This document shows, piece after piece, positions 37,246-37,293 of a DNA stretch of 37,293 nt. How positions within the stretch are numbered: the stretch's first letter is position 1; the number at the start of each line of letters is the position of its first letter. Made by a program: the position numbers and the translations under genes. Source of the DNA: Phallusia fumigata (Eukaryota > Chordata > Ascidiacea > Phlebobranchia > Ascidiidae); assembly GCA_008931825.1 (NCBI GenBank), contig QXVZ01024691.1, forward strand, positions 1-37,293, given 5' to 3'. The notes under the pieces were generated by a model. The model saw only the letters and a list, made by a program, of their open reading frames with translations. It did not search any database and was not told where the DNA came from.

Positions 37246-37293
37246 ATACTATGTATTGCAGCAATAGTCAAACTTCTCTGCCCTATGTAGCGT

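Overview
The window is intron-rich animal nuclear DNA: AT-rich, mostly short introns with GT..AG borders, and exons of higher GC. Two complete protein genes lie head-to-tail on the + strand. Protein similarity to human sequences, moderate introns and overall base composition suggest an invertebrate deuterostome, most likely a tunicate such as Ciona. That taxonomic call is inference. There is no prokaryotic, phage or CRISPR content.

Layout. (1) 1-900: apparent 3' end of an unidentified upstream + strand gene (candidate last exons 470-586 and 689-761, AATAAA at 876). (2) 900-2730: non-coding upstream region of the next gene, with one perfect CRE palindrome at 1554. (3) 2731-9299: a 13-exon organellar Na+/H+ exchanger of the NHE6/7/9 (SLC9A6/7/9) group, predicted 638 aa, with every exon junction phase-consistent. 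(4) 9300-11428: 3'UTR/intergenic DNA and the SPEN 5' region. (5) 11429-33936: a 30-exon SPEN (split ends/SHARP/MINT) gene with four N-terminal RRMs, a very long disordered charged middle and Pro/Gln-rich part, and a C-terminal SPOC domain. It encodes about 4,300 aa once assembly duplications are removed. (6) 33937-35534: 3' flank with a diverged dispersed repeat and a short duplicated segment that looks coding. (7) 35535-36032: a two-exon gene for a 60-aa secreted peptide. (8) 36600-37250: a fuller copy of the dispersed repeat found around the SPEN 3' end.

The two large genes have unrelated roles: endosomal pH/ion homeostasis, and nuclear transcriptional co-repression/RNA binding. I see no functional link beyond adjacency.

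The sequence carries assembly defects that affect gene models. Four of seven single-N joins are flanked by exact direct duplications of about 100-220 bp (unmerged contig overlaps). One single N breaks the SPEN frame, and a 762-N gap inside the largest SPEN exon has a length incompatible with the flanking frames.

I did not find an exciting undescribed system. The items most worth a second look are the secreted peptide gene, the dispersed repeat around the SPEN 3' end, the SINE-like inverted repeat in a SPEN intron, and the duplicated coding-like segment near 34.7-35.0 kb.
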